From positions 22,224,742-22,288,741 of the forward strand of contig NC_045141.1 of the NCBI RefSeq assembly GCF_008831285.2: a DNA stretch of 64,000 nt, given 5' to 3'. How positions within the stretch are numbered: the first letter of the stretch is position 1; the number at the start of each line of letters is the position of its first letter. This document shows positions 35,221 to 48,290 of the stretch, piece after piece. Position numbers and translations under genes: made by a program. Source of the stretch: Nymphaea colorata (lineage: Eukaryota; Streptophyta; Magnoliopsida; Nymphaeales; Nymphaeaceae). Under the pieces are notes generated by a model that saw nothing but the letters and a program-made list of their open reading frames with translations, did not search any database and was not told the DNA's origin.

Positions 35221-36488
35221 CTACCTCTGCCCCTAGTAGTAGAATTTGACCAAAGTCAGAGACAGAATAGCTTTAAGTTTTACCAGTTTGTGCTCGATTG
35301 GAGGGTATTATGATAATTTCGACCATCGGGCCGGAAACAAAAAGACCTGCTTGAGGCAGTTGGTTGGGCACTCTACTGGTCGTATATTGCGAAAAAAGCA
35401 GATGTGATGGATCAGGAGGATGCAGCGAACCAGTGCGAACAATGCGAACAAGAATCTGGAGGATAAGAAGGAAGAGATGATCTGAAACACCAACTATTCT
35501 GGTTGTGAATATATCAATCAATTGGGTGGAAGAAAGAAAGAGTCTCAAAAATTCACCAACACTAAAGGTGGCGTGGCATCTCTCTTTAAAAGATGCAAGG
35601 ACCATGTCTTTATGATCAGTAAAAACACTAAAAAATGAGCTTTACTTGGTACAATACAGTCCCACTTTGATGATAAAGTCTCGCGCCGCCACGTAAGGCA
35701 GACTGAGCCACAAAAAATCAAGCACACAAGATTGGTGGGGGTCCAAAATCATGTGGACTCCAAAAAGCGAGTTCCATTTCATTAGAAAGTGAGTTTCATT
35801 AGATCACGAAACGGGATTTGTAGTCCCACAGAACTTGTTAGAGAGCGTCTGGACGTATGCATGGGGCGGGCCCCTGCTGTTCCTACGCCCCGAAGATGGC
35901 TGCTACAATAGCTGCAATCGATTCATTACATGTCAGGTTTTGAATTTCTTTACCATCATCAGCAGATCTGAATCTGATTACTGTTCAGATCTCATGTCGC
36001 AGTTTCATATGAGTATCAGATGATCTTAATTCTTATGCTAGTCGGATTCGATTTTGGTTTTAGAAAACATGGTATGAATCTGAATTTAGATTAGCTATAT
36101 TCGGCAAACATGACTGTTTTCATCTTTAAGATTAGGGATGTCAATAGATCATACTCAAATTGCGAAGCACTCGTAACCTATCCGGGATTTTTTGGTTATT
36201 TGTATATTCGGATTCAAATAGAATCCAATTTTTATTCATATCTGAACCCAGATATGAATTTTGAACCGAGTTGCACTCGTTTTCAGAATGTAGGAGCATT
36301 GGATTTAGGATTTTTGTTTAAAACTAAATTTGATCGGATATTTATGTAAGTCCAAATTTAAATCTGATTAGATGTCATTTCTTAAATCTATCTGATCCGA
36401 TGATTTCTTAGTCAGATATTAAACTTTTTTATATTTGATATTTTAGAACGATTTGATTAGATATCTGATTCAAATTAGATCCATTGAC

Positions 36489-37458
36489 TAGGCCTGGGCG
36501 TTGAGCTGGGCTGGGGTCGGGTCAAATATTTTCTTTATCGGGCTCAACTTGAGTGAGCCCGGCCCGGCCCGAGAACTTAACGGGTCGGGCCCGGTTATCA
36601 TTCTCTAGGCCCGGCCTGGGCCGACGGCCCGTTAAGTCTTCCTTCCTCCGCCGCGCCCTGCCGCCCTCCCTCCCCTTTCGCATTTTCCTGTTCATCGTCG
36701 TCGAACTGCGCTGGTCTCTTCCATGGTTGCCATCAACGGCGTCATCGGCGACAAACCCGCTGGAGAACAAGCCCACCGAAGAGTACCGAGCTTCTCATCT
36801 GAAAGCTACCCTTCCAGTGTCTCGTCCGTGTGATCGCTCAGGATTTCAAGACCGATCTGAGGTTTCAAACCAGCACCATTGCAGCACTTCAGGACACCAA
36901 TCTGTGCACCATCCACACCAAGAGGGTGACGATCATGCCGAAGGATATCCAATTGGCAAGGCGCATCAGGGGCAAGCGCGCTTGATCGCGTACATTGGAA
37001 GCATGTTGGTGCCTGGCGAAGATTAGTTTTGCTAGGGTTTCACGTCCTTTCTTTCTGTTTGCGTTTTGGGGTTGGAAATGGTGAAGATCGCCTACATCAC
37101 ACTTTGTTGCTGCACGGGAGAGCGACACAGAAAATCTCCGATGGAAGGAAGAGGTCGGGGAAGGAAGGGAGCGGACGGCTGCCTTGGTCGCCGTCTGGGA
37201 ACGGAGGGAAGCCGATGGGGTCGTTGACAGGGCGGAGAGCCGACGGGGAGGAGGCGAAGACGGTCGTGTGGGCATCAGGCCGACCCAACAAGACCCGGCC
37301 TGGCCCGGCCCGGCCCGCCAGTTAACAAAAACGGGCCGCGCTGGGCCTCGGGCATGGTTGACCAGGCCCGGTACCCAGCCTGGCCTGATACGTCAAATAA
37401 TCGGGCCGAGCCCGGGCCAGGTCTTGGGCCCGACGGGCCGGCGTGATGCCCAGGCCTA
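36489..37458 (+). mobile_element. 970-bp hAT-like element carrying a histone H3 fragment
   Basis: Termini are 'taggcctgggcg' and its complement 'gcccaggccta', with GC-rich subterminal 'ggcccggcccgg' arrays on both sides. The flanks ccattgac and atattgac agree at six of eight positions, compatible with an aged 8-bp hAT duplication. The interior is markedly GC-richer than its surroundings and contains the H3 fragment, then a second unidentified GC-rich piece (about 37,080-37,280). No transposase is present. Confidence 0.75.
36760..36985 (+). pseudogene. Histone H3 gene fragment with internal deletions
   Basis: Conceptual translation gives KSTELLI, stop, [21 protein letters not shown], then AALQ joined directly to DTNLC, then [21 protein letters not shown] and a TGA at 36,983-36,985. 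This is the C-terminal half of histone H3. Missing are the segment between PHR and KST and the 12 residues EAAEAYLVGLFE. There is one internal stop where H3 has Arg. Several substitutions are unlike any functional H3. The fragment has no intron and lies inside a transposon, so it is a captured, dead copy. Confidence 0.9.
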
Positions 37459-37470
37459 ATATTGACATCG

Positions 37471-40050
37471 CTATATAAAATCGGAAATTCAAATCACCAA
37501 GAGCTGATTTGAAACTGCAAGTTCGGGTACACTGGCAAAAAGTGGTTGCTTTTCTCTCACTCTCTCGTGTAAAGAATATGATCCAAACCTTGTTTCGTGT
37601 GAAATCAACGACCATGTATCCATCCATATGGAGTTTGATTTCAGTGATGAGGATGAGCGATAAGATTTTGGTGAGAGTTCCGATCTGGTCCAAGTTGGAT
37701 CCACTCGTAATGGTTTTGAGACAGATCCATTGTCTATGACAACTGATTTAATGACTTATATTCTTACTTGAAATTTTGAAACCGAATCCACATTCAATTA
37801 CAAAGGTAAGATATGGCTTTCCATGTATAGTCAGGTCAGTCAGATCCTTATCAAATTAAGGACTCAAACTCAAATTCATATACCCGACCCATATACTGAA
37901 TTCAAGTTGGACTATAACTAGGATCCGTTTTGCCTTGTCAAATCCAAAACCATGCACGCCTGATCCAGGATCCATTTAGAAATCCAAGTTGGACATGGCT
38001 GTAAAACCAGACCCGTAATGCGCTTCATTAATTGTTCAATTAAACTGTAAAAGTGCAGATGCCATAACTGGGGAACAATGGTGTTACATATCACATGCGG
38101 TGCTTTAAAAGTGAGATCGGTTAACAGAAGAGCAAAATTAACGTCATCCCATCAACATGTGACTTAGATATCAACACCACAATCAAATGTATTTAGTACC
38201 CACCAAAAACTTTATCTTACCAAATTACTGAGGGTAAAGTGAAAGTGAGGTGGTAAAAGAAGAGTCCTACGCATCCTAAGCGAGCTTTCACATGGTTTTG
38301 ACTTAGTGCTGTCAGTATCAGCTCCAGTGTCGTACCGGTTCGCAAACTGATACTTCGATTCAACGCCCATAATTGTGACACGTCTTTATTTATTTATTTT
38401 TTTTAATGTTTATCTGACTGTTACTGCATATTTGATTTCATCTATAAATCCATTTTTTTTTCCAATGAGTTTCAGTATCTACAAAAATTAAAACTTTTAC
38501 CGTTTCTACTATTTCTATGTTATTGATATAGTATGAATATGCCAATTAGTTATCTATGACATAGGAAATGATCCAGAACTTGGGCAGAGATCAGCTACTA
38601 GATTTTTTTTAACTTACATGTAAAATTAAAAAAACAATCATTTATCCTGTATACAAATTTTGAAAAATTATATTTCAGCCCCTGTTAAAATTTTAAAACT
38701 ATACTTTGGTCTTCCTCATGAAAAATTCTTTCCTTCACCCCTGATGCCAGCTATTTTTGTAACTAATTGGAGTGCAACATATATGTCGTTTGCATTTGCA
38801 TTCTAGAGAAATAGCTCCATGGGAATCAAACTAACAACTGGGCTTTCACTAGCCCACCAGTTCGACCAGCCCTCCATAAGGATTTATACCAAGATAAATT
38901 GCTAGGTCAAGAAGCTACATATTGGACTAGAGTAGAAGCAAAGTTTGAGTCCAATAATATTTAGGGTGTCCATCTTTCATCGCAAAGCCAAACACGGGGA
39001 AAAATAGCATTGAGGAGTTTTATACCACATTGTCTTAGTATATAATCAAGATTGTAATTAAGGAATCGATAACAATTTTTAGGTCAATGTTTTGTTCCTA
39101 AAGCAACTGTTTCAAGTAGTTGATTTCCTTATACATATGCACCAAACACAGTCTAGTCTAGTCACAGTTAACGTACAAATAACTCGCTTTTAAAAAGACT
39201 TCTTGGACAAGATTTGGCTTTTAACCAATCTTTAACAAGTTAAAAAAATTAAAAAATTTGGTCGCAATCTTGGTGATATTAAAACCTGCGTCTACAGCCC
39301 AAGTACCCATCATGCGAAGCCAGTCATAGCTGTCAAAATTTCGTACACCAGTATGGTCAATAACATAAATACGGTACATCAGTATGGTTAATGACAAAAA
39401 TACCCTTGAAAGTAAATTTTTTTCGAAAAAAACTAAAAAAGTCATTTCCTTTTAAATAATTTCTAAAATATGTCAACTCCTTATCCTTTCCCCGCCCTCT
39501 GGTCTCTCTCGCCTTCACTCGCTTTCTCACCCTTTATATCTTCGTAGATTTTCCATCGCCATTGTTTATGAAAAATTTTTCGAGCAAGCCATTGGTGGGA
39601 TAATAATCGGGGTGGATTAGGTTCGGGTTTGGATTCCAATTCTAGCCTTGACTTAGATAGAGAAAATCCAAATATGCATTACCAATTCGGGTTGCGATAA
39701 GTCTATTGAACATGTCTTTTATGCAATCAATTAGAACCTAGATCGCAGCAAGTAATTCCGGTTCCAGATCCATATTTGAATTAAACCTCATTTAATATAG
39801 TTGTTAATTATGTCAATTTTCTCTTCAATGTCAAAGCTTGGATGCATATAATTCCAAACTACATATCCTTATTTGTATAACAGTCCCAAAAATAATTTCT
39901 TTGTCATGTGGACCCGAAACTTTGGATAATGTACTTATTCGGTACTAAATTCGTATCTGTAAATAATGATCCGGATTCACATGAATCTGCAGGGTTTGAA
40001 GCTAAAATGGCACGTTGGAAATATATTGGAATCTTTTAAGCACAAAAACA
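37471..40050. other. Intergenic, repeat-derived, no gene recognised
   Basis: AT-rich sequence with short stretches resembling the internal part of the 'gggcggagctag' family (for example 38,640-38,750). No coding structure is supported. Confidence 0.35.
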
Positions 40051-40059
40051 TATTTGAGG

Positions 40060-41060
40060 AACACATGCCCATTTGACTCCTTAGCAGCAGTACAAAAAGG
40101 ACATCGATCTGCTAATGAAAGTCCCCTCTTCTTTTGTCTGTCTTGAGTAGGAAGACGACCATTTAAAGCAATATAAGTGAACCAACGACCACAATGATGA
40201 ACATCTTTGTTCCAAATGAATTCCCTCCAAGTTTCCTTAGGTCACTTTTCTCTAGTATCCTCCTAGGTATTTCTCACCTTAGCTTCAAGGGCAGGCCTCC
40301 CAACATAATGAAGAATATCCATATCACTTTCCAATTGAGGTTTGGGCATGTAAAACCTAGAAGAACTGCACCGAATTCAGGAACAAGGAAGAGATCAGAT
40401 TCTAAAATTTGCTGGATGGTCATTGTTCTAGATTCTTGGAGAAATAAAAGTTCTTCTTCTATGAGGGCATCAGCCACAACATGACCTCCTCATTTACCAT
40501 ACCAATAGCTTATGTCACCTCTATCGATCTGCCGCACAACATTTCCCTTAACAGGATACCACGACATAATGCAGTTCTTGATTGTTTCGCTTTGGGCTTA
40601 ATAACCCATAAACTCCTTGGAGTAACATATTTCTTGTGGCAAAATTTAGCCCAATTTACTTCATGAGCACAGATGGAAATAGACCATTTTACCTAGCACG
40701 CCTTAGACCATTCTTCGAGACGTGGTAATCCCACGCCTCCCTCCAAGTAAGGTTTGCAACCTTGGTCCCAAGCAATAAGGTGCCTAGCTCTATAATTCTC
40801 ATCTCCTCCCCATAAAAAATTGGCCATAGATGCAGCAGCCCAAACACTTCTTAGGAAGACGAAAGACTGACGTTCAGAAGCCAATAACGCTGCTAAGGAT
40901 GTGTTTGAGGAGTCATAGTCGACCAGCATAGAAAAGGGTGGCTGACTTCCACAAAGAAAGCTGGTTTTTTACCTTGTTGATGAGGGGTTGGCACTAGTCA
41001 TCCTTAAGTTTACCAGCGAACAAAGGCAGCCCAAGGCTTAAGACCTAGGGAAGGCATCAC
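40060..41060 (-). pseudogene. LINE (non-LTR retrotransposon) 3' fragment
   Basis: Minus-strand translation in shifting frames gives the C-terminal end of a plant L1-type reverse transcriptase, 'NQLSLWKSATLFYAGRL' (about 40,920-40,975). It then gives 'FLWGGDENYRARHLIAWDQ' followed by CKPYLEGGVGLPRLEEW (40,700-40,830). Last is the zf-RVT zinc-binding region 'GRWFTYIALNGRLPTQDR' with the CPFC and ES-H pattern (40,080-40,180). Frameshifts and stops separate these blocks, so it is dead. Confidence 0.85.
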
Positions 41061-41869
41061 AAGGCCATCCAAGAGTGGCACAAATCCGCTATGGTTACAA
41101 ATAGAAAGCAAGAAGGATAACATGACGGGCATACAGCACAATGCACAAAAAGATCACCCCATTCATCACCAGAAGTTCAATGACTGCAGAAAAATTCAAA
41201 TAGCGCCATTGCAATCAACATTTACTAATCTTGTTTGCATTGCTATGTGTATGCATTTGTGCGCACGCATGTGGGTATGATTCAGCAGAATGATGATTTA
41301 TTTCCAAAGGAATATTTTAATATTTTTTTCCTAAAAATTCTTATCTATTGATGCATTGATCTCCCCTTTTTCAAAAGTCACTCATCCGCTCTTGCATCAG
41401 TTTAGTCGAGACAATATAAGATTGTGGTCATATGGTTGTACTTTTTTACTTTTTACCTTGGACATGGGATCAAAGGTTAATTGGAATCGGGGATTTGATT
41501 ACTTCTTATTTGAAATCCATAGATCTAATATGGATCTATGTTTTTTCAAACCTCGCAAAAGGTCCAAAGTAAAATCCATGATTCAAGATCTTAAGTTTGA
41601 CTTGAGATCCATATTTGAAATCCTTATTTCGTCTTTCCGCAATGAAAAAAGGTGGGATTTAAAATCAGAGGAAGGGAGCCTAATCTATTAAGTCCACATT
41701 CTCAAATCTCGAGAATGTTAGCTCTGACACAAATCACGCCCCTATTTAAAGATCCTTTTTTTTCTCGATGAATCAAACGCTTTCCATTAAGAGGAATTGA
41801 AAAACACAAAGAATATTGAAAAAAGAAAGGAAAAGAATTAGAAAAAACAATCTAAGCATGAGGTTTTTC
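41061..41869. other. Unassigned spacer
   Basis: A 111-codon open frame at 41,356-41,691 has no recognisable domain. Sequence such as 'gatccatatttgaaatcc' looks repeat-like. No gene is supported. Confidence 0.3.
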
Positions 41870-43434
41870 TCATAAACAATACGGCAAGCTCGGAAAAAAC
41901 GGGAAAAATACAGTAAATTTTTAAAATTTTTAAAAAACCAAAAATGAAAGAAAAATAAAACGAATGAGAAACTAATAGCACAAACATTAATACATTTGGA
42001 ACAAATAAAAATTATAAAATGAGAGAAAAAACTGTTTCAATAAAAAAAATGAAAAAAATGAAAAAAAATGAAAAAAACTTGTTAAAAACACGTTTTTTTT
42101 TCATTTTTTTCAAAAAAACACATTTTTTTGTAAGTTTAAAACAGCCAGTTAATTTATCACGTTTTTTTTGTTTTTTTTTTTCAAGAAAACACATTTTTTA
42201 TGACTATGATATATATATATATGGGGTTCTGGAAGCTTGTATAGTTCATACTTCATACTCGTCTAATTACTAAGACAATGTTTAATAGTTCCTATATAAT
42301 ATCTCATAAAATCATTTTTACAAGGTGAGACAACAGCCCTGACATTTACTCAAATTTAAAGTTGATCTTCCCATTGTATTCCTTGGGAATTCAAAGATTT
42401 GCAGCCTTTTGGTAAGATAACTTGAGGATTGCAGGTCTTGTTAGGCTTTCTTGAAGGTGCAGGAGATTATTATAGTTGTTATAGCTTTATCGTGTAAATG
42501 TTATCAGTTCTTTTTCCTTCCGATCGCTTCTTTTTCATCAACAGAATGGAGAATACATACTGGGAACTGAGGCCACATCATGTCAAGTTAATCTTCTCAT
42601 TGATATATTTGTTGATGCTCTGGATGTGGGGATCCTGACCTTATAAAAAAGGATTGGTCAGACAACAGTCGTGGCACTAGGCAGATTTTGAGGAAACAGC
42701 AGATTAAATAGAAGATACAGCAGAACTAGGAAATGTAAAGCATAAATAAAACTGCCGGCGATGCTGAAGATTGCTGCCATCCATTGCTGGTTGCCGCCGG
42801 TCAGTGAAGCCCCCCCACTGCCACATATCTGCTTCTGTGCTGTGTTACATTGCGGCTGAAGAAGAAATTTTAAGAGGCATCAATAGAAGGAGGAGATGCC
42901 GGGTGTAGGTTAACGATCAATAGGGGATATATATAATAAGGAGAGAATGAGCCCCAAGCAAGCTATCCATTGGAGGCTCTGATGGGTAGTTTAGTTGACT
43001 GTTAACTAACAGTTGGATCCTCCAAACAGATTGTTTAACAGACCAAAAAAAAAAAACAGAATAAGAAGAAAAGTACCAAAAAACGAAAAACAGAAAAGAC
43101 ACTGATTATAAATTATATATACTATGTCTATATATGTAGTGTTATAACAATGTATATTGTGTGCATGTGTACAAGCGAGTGTGTGCAGTGTGTTTTGCCT
43201 AATGCACATTACTTTTCTACTGACTAATCTGCTCATCTTGCACTACCTTATGATGTATTTGTTTTTTAATTTTACATGTTATTAAAACATGTATATGTGT
43301 TTGACTTACTGACCTTGTTAGAGAATTCTTTATGTTGGTTGAGATGCAGAAGCACAATAACAACTTTTTCTTGTTTTATTCATTACTGACTACTGACAAT
43401 GTTGACTCTATCTATGTTTCTCATCTTGTGCAAG

Positions 43435-43695
43435 GTTCAGATAAGGACTTACTATCACATGATAAACTCATTCAAGAGCTTTTGGATCCATTTGATCGGG
43501 TCAAAAAAATTGCAAATGATACTACCAACCAAATATGCGACTTTGTTGGTAAGTTTGTGAACTAATCAGTTTGTATCTTCTGATGTCTTGTTTAATGTAA
43601 CTTTCTGTGCTTATGTAAATGAAGCAAGAGCTCAAATTAACATGCTCAAGGAATCCAGAAAAATTATTCTAAAAAAAGTAAAACCTCATGGACAA
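43435..43695 (+). pseudogene. Exon-like pair, host gene fragment of unknown identity
   Basis: 43,435-43,548 is bounded by AG and GTAAG and encodes SDKDLLSHDKLIQELLDPF onward. 43,625-43,695 follows an AG and reads in matching phase (RAQINMLKESRKI). A later open piece near 44,490-44,530 reads NEDNARLEIALEQLDSV. Phase agreement and amino-acid composition suggest captured exons of a real protein. I do not recognise the family. Confidence 0.4.
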
Positions 43696-44516
43696 GTGCT
43701 TGTACATCAAGTAATAAAAACTAATTTGAGTGCACAACACATGAACATAGAAAAAAAATATATTTTTTATATAAGATACACAAGAAAATGTATAAAGTGG
43801 GTTCAGGAACTTTTATGTGCACCGAATGACAGACAAAATATAGCCATTAGGCAATTTAAGAGCTATAAACTAACGTATGGCAAATGCAACAACTAGTTGG
43901 TCATACAAATGGAAAAACCCTTATAATTGAAAAATAAAAGTACACCAGAAAATAAATTACAGGATAAAACATATATATTTATGTATGTTCGTCTATACTA
44001 TGTGTAAAGCAGCTACCACACATAATACATGTGCATTACTTTCTCATTGTTGACATTGGTCAATGACATGTCATATTTGAGGGGTTCCATTTTGAGCAAC
44101 AAATAAGGAAGCCGTCAAACTAAAGTTGAAGTTATGATTGAATAGAAGCTACAATTGTAAATGACTGGTTTTCGTGTTGCCTTGCTGGATGGTGAAGGAT
44201 TCCTTTTCATTGAACTTCAGTAGCCATTCTAATGAAACAATGCTGTTATTTTTTCCAAATGAATGCGGTATGCACATTGAGAAAATTTTGAACCCATTAC
44301 TTGAATTACAAGGACATCTTATTCTTGCTACATATTATAGTTTGTACTCTCTTAGGGAATATTTATGACAAAGTAACTTTATCTGACATATTATATATGG
44401 TTCAAATTCTATCCTTTTTCTATTTCGTTTCTAGGTGCAAAGGTTATATTTTGGGACCTGAAGGAGCCATTTTAATTTATATCGAGGGAACGAAGACAAT
44501 GCTCGTCTGGAAATAG

Positions 44517-45842
44517 CTTTGGAGCAACTTGATAGTGTATGAGCATATTTTTCATATCCAATGTGTATGTACATGTGTGTGTATGTATATGTAAATGTGC
44601 TTTCATTGTGCATGAAGACCAAAAATCTCTCATTCAGTTCAATCTATCCAAGGACATTTCACCATATGATTGTTTGCTATAAAATATACTTCATATTGTG
44701 CTTTGTAAAAATGATGATTTTTTGAAGTCAACGAATTTTGTGTCATTGTTTTTTCTTACTCCAAATCCTTTTTGCACATTGCAGTCACATGAAAAAGGTG
44801 TATTCTTTGTTGAACTTAGGAAACCATGAAACTATAGACAGATAATAACAAAGGTTCTAACTTATAATATTCACTATTTGTGCATGATACCTGTCCATAT
44901 GCCTACCACGTAGTGTTGTGCATACACAAGCATACTGCATTATTACATACATAGTTATGTCATGTTTTTAATACACAGTGCATACGAGCATGTATTTGCA
45001 TGAAGGAGGATGAAAGTTAACCAAGTTTTCAGTAATTTATCATCTAGTGGAAAGTTGTTCGTTAGCTGCTTGATCAACCTAACCTCACATATCCATTTAG
45101 CATAGTATTTTTACAAAGAGGCCACTCTGAAGTGTGCTATCTTAACATCTTGATTTTTTTTTTTTAGATAGTAAATTCAGTGCAATGTGGCCCTTGATTT
45201 TGAAATTCTTACAAACCATCTATTCCTCCAAGACAATCATGGACAAGTTGCTCGATAAACAATTATAGAGATCATATCTACCGGATTTTAGTCCATATAG
45301 AAGGTGAAGAAAGAATAGCATCAAGGAAGCAAATAATGTCTGTTAAGTAGCACTTGCTTTAACTGTTGTGCCGAGAGCAGCTCCCTAGTCAGCCTCCGCC
45401 ATGCATACCATAGCAAGTCCGTTATGTGTTGTCGTGTTTGCTCCTCCGCTACCCTTGTCTCATTCTGTTAACGATAAGGTTAAAAGACATTGTTTTAGAG
45501 AGATTTAAGGAAAGAATCCCCGCAAGATCAATCAAAATTAATGATAAAGAAAAAAAAAATCTTTTCACAAAAATTAGATTTAGTTTCCAATTTAGTTTCT
45601 CATGTTTATCGTCACCAAGATTATAATGTTAACTGTTGTAGAGAAATTCAAAGAAAATCTGAGCAAGATCAATCAAAATTAATGATAAAAGGAAAAAAAA
45701 TCTTTCCACAAAAATTAGATTTAGTTTCTCATGTTTATCGTTGTCAAGATTATAGGAACTTCAATTATTTAACATCTTTCTATGCATTGTGTAACCAAGG
45801 CTCATGGTAGCCTTCCATGGTGAAAAACCATGCACGTTAATG
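44517..45842 (+). repeat. Dispersed ~1.3-kb repeat, second copy of 12,830-14,089
   Basis: Direct-orientation partner of 12,830-14,089, here inside the inverted-end element. It carries about 100 bases (near 44,620-44,710) missing in the other copy. Confidence 0.8.
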
Positions 45843-46947
45843 AAATTGCTTTTTTTTATTTGTTTTGTTTCTTTTGATGTTTGATGAAGAAGAATGAAGC
45901 CCATAAGTAGCCTACATACGACCAAATATATCGCTGCCTTCTTCACGAAAGCGAAGACTCGATCCTGTGAAGAAGTATGAACTGTACAAGCTTCCAACAT
46001 TACATATATATATATATATATATAGTCATAGAAAATGTGTTTTTTTTTTAAAAAAACACGAAAAAACGTGATAAATTAACTGGCTGTTTTAAACTTAAAA
46101 AAAAAAAAGTGTTTTTGAAAAGAATGCGTTTTTATTTTTAATGTTTTTATTATAGTCCTTTATGTGCGGTCCGGCGCTTCAAGGCCTGGGATCTTGGGGA
46201 AATATTAGGTTGGCAGTGCTGTTCATATTGCAGCCGACTGCCCTCCTTTTTTATTTCCAACGACCCAATTCCATGCACATTGACAATATTACTTGGGGAA
46301 GACATTATATATGTATGACTTGTTTATGAAGATGCAATAAATTTTGACATGACAAATTGAATACGATTCGAAGTCAAGGGACCTTAATCATATAGTTACA
46401 CACCGTCGAGTGGACAACTACTGACTTTCGTTATGTTACACCAGCGCAGCCAAGGCCTTGGTTGTTCCGTGTTTAGCAGAATGTGTATGAGAATTTAATA
46501 TCAATATTTTAACCCAATTTGAGAAGGGAATAAAAGTTTGGTTCCAGAGACTAAAAGTTCCCAGGCTTATTTCGTGTTCTTTTTCCTGCTATATCGAAAA
46601 TCTCATTCTAATTATAGCCCGCAACCGGGATCAAGATGAATACCACCGCTTGAAGATGGGGGAAAGAAGAGAGAGAGCTTTTACTGGTGGGAAATCACCC
46701 ACCAAAAGCAACAAGAGAGACCAGGAACTTCAAACAATTCCTAGTGCTTTCGTGTAAAATTGGAGAAGGAGAAACGGGAACCAGGACCACGAAAGTCATC
46801 GGCCCAAGTGAAAAGTTTCCTCTCTAAATCCCCGTGGACCTCCTCGTGGCCTCGATACTCAACCCCTATCTAAAATATACGTGGCCATCCAATACAGAAA
46901 AAAAAAAAAAAGAGCAAGCCAAAGCCTAATTGCGAAAATGAAATATA

Positions 46948-47418
46948 GCAAGACAAGCACTTGTACAAGCAAGGAATGACTTGAACGCCTGAATATATAT
47001 GTAAAAGAAAAGAAAGAAAAGAGGAGAAAAAGAAGCGATGGTGGTCGTGGTATTTTGAAATGTGAGAAATGTAGATATAGCTCATTAATGAAAAATAATG
47101 ACAATATCGTGGAAAAGTGAAAGGGAGAGAATGTGAAATTGGCGAGGCTATTTTGAGTGGCCTAAGGTTGAAGGCGTTCAACCCAGCACAAGTTTGACGT
47201 CAAATCGAATAAGTTGCATACTATTCAGCCCTATAATCTCATTCCACTCTTCACTCCTAGTCAAATCCATCGCATCGCCCCAAAGTTGGACAGTTTTTTA
47301 CTTCTAAAATACCACGACCACCATCGCTTCTTTTTCTCCTCTTTTCTTTTTTCTTCTTTTATATATATATATTCAGGCGTTCAAGTCATTCTTTGCTTGT
47401 ACTAGTGCTTGTCTTGCT
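46948..47418. repeat. Inverted repeat, ~110-bp arms, 248-bp loop
   Basis: 46,948-47,057 and 47,306-47,418 are near-perfect reverse complements (for example 'accacgaccaccatcgcttc' on the right arm). The arms carry C/T-rich tracts. It could form a long hairpin RNA. Confidence 0.85.
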
Positions 47419-47454
47419 GAACTCCTGTCAAAGCCCATTGACACCAAGGTTGCA

Positions 47455-47690
47455 ATGGAATTCTATATATATATATATATATGTCATAAAAAATGTGTTT
47501 TTTTTTGTGTGGAAAAAACACGAAAAAACGTGATAAATTAACTGGCTGTTTTAAACTTAAAAAAAAAAAGTGTTTTTTTGAAAAGAACGAGTTTTTATTT
47601 TTAATGTTTTTATTATAGTCCTTTATGTGTGGTTGGGCGCTTCAAGGCTTGGGATCTTTCTCTATCTCTCCCTCTGCAACTATGCTCGGT
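47455..47690 (+). repeat. Copy of the 46.0-46.2 kb element end
   Basis: The same order of TA run, 'aaaaaacgtgataaattaac', 'tggctgttttaaactt' and 'attatagtcctttatgtg' as at 46,003-46,170, in the same orientation. Confidence 0.75.
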
Positions 47691-47829
47691 CAATCCTGAG
47701 GATCTTCAGCATCTTCCCGATAGCTGAAAACATATCACTATGTACTCGTGGCACCCCATATATTTGTAAAGAAACTTAATAATAGTTTCTTATCAATGAT
47801 CTTAAAAAATCAACAGTGCGATCATTAGG

Positions 47830-48290
47830 CTTTATCATTAGTATTTCTCATTGTTTCACGACCTTGGAGCAGTGAGACCACATCAAGATACGTGGGAATA
47901 GGTGGTTTGAGCATTGAAGTCATGAAGGTTTCATAACGTAAGCCTAACCCGTGAGAAAGCCACAAGACTTTTGTTCATCTTTTATGGGTTTGCCTATAGC
48001 AGTAAGCTCATCATGAATGAATTTAGAACCTATCACATATTCAATAATTGTTTGATCTTGTTTTTTATACATTTCTAATTTTCTTGAGCCATGATGAAAA
48101 TTTGTTTCAAGGATCAACAGCAGATAGTTCTTCTAGTACTGAAATCCTTCATATCACAACACTTTTTTATGCCACGAACGGAAATTAGAGAACACAAGAA
48201 ATGTTTTCGTGTGGTTCCGAATGAATTCCTACGTCCACAGAAATTAGAGCACCCCTAGGCTTTCCCCATTCCCTTTTTGTCTCCACGGTT
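47830..48290 (-). pseudogene. Ty1/Copia gag (UBN2-type) remnant with LTR-like end
   Basis: Minus-strand translation in two frames gives a KPIKDEQK piece, a LTG, then YETFMTSMLKPPIPTYLDVV and LLQGRETMRN, the pattern of plant Copia gag. Frameshifts interrupt it. At 48,205-48,245 a 'gtggttccgaatgaattcct' stretch followed by 'acgtccac' resembles the Copia LTR motif also seen at 14,270-14,300. Confidence 0.65.

Larger units (their letters stand above)
36127..37470 (+). mobile_element. 'tagggatgtcaa' element interrupted by a hAT-like insertion
   Basis: 36,127-36,488 is a diverged copy of the family at 2,953 and 50,945. Its other end ('attgacatc', complementary to the start) lies at 37,461-37,469, beyond the inserted element at 36,489-37,458. 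The insertion sits within ten bases of the end of its host. Confidence 0.65.
41870..46160. mobile_element. ~4.2-kb element with inverted ends and gene-like interior
   Basis: 42,130-42,260 is the reverse complement of about 45,958-46,110, including 'ggaagcttgta..agttcatacttc', a TA run and 'acagccagttaatttatcac'. The outer left part (41,880-41,940) resembles the 5' end of the 958-bp element at 7,286. A third copy of the right end lies at 47,455-47,690. The interior holds exon-like segments (43,435-43,695) and the 44,517-45,842 repeat. This is consistent with a gene-capturing, non-autonomous DNA transposon. Outer boundaries are not fixed. Confidence 0.5.
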
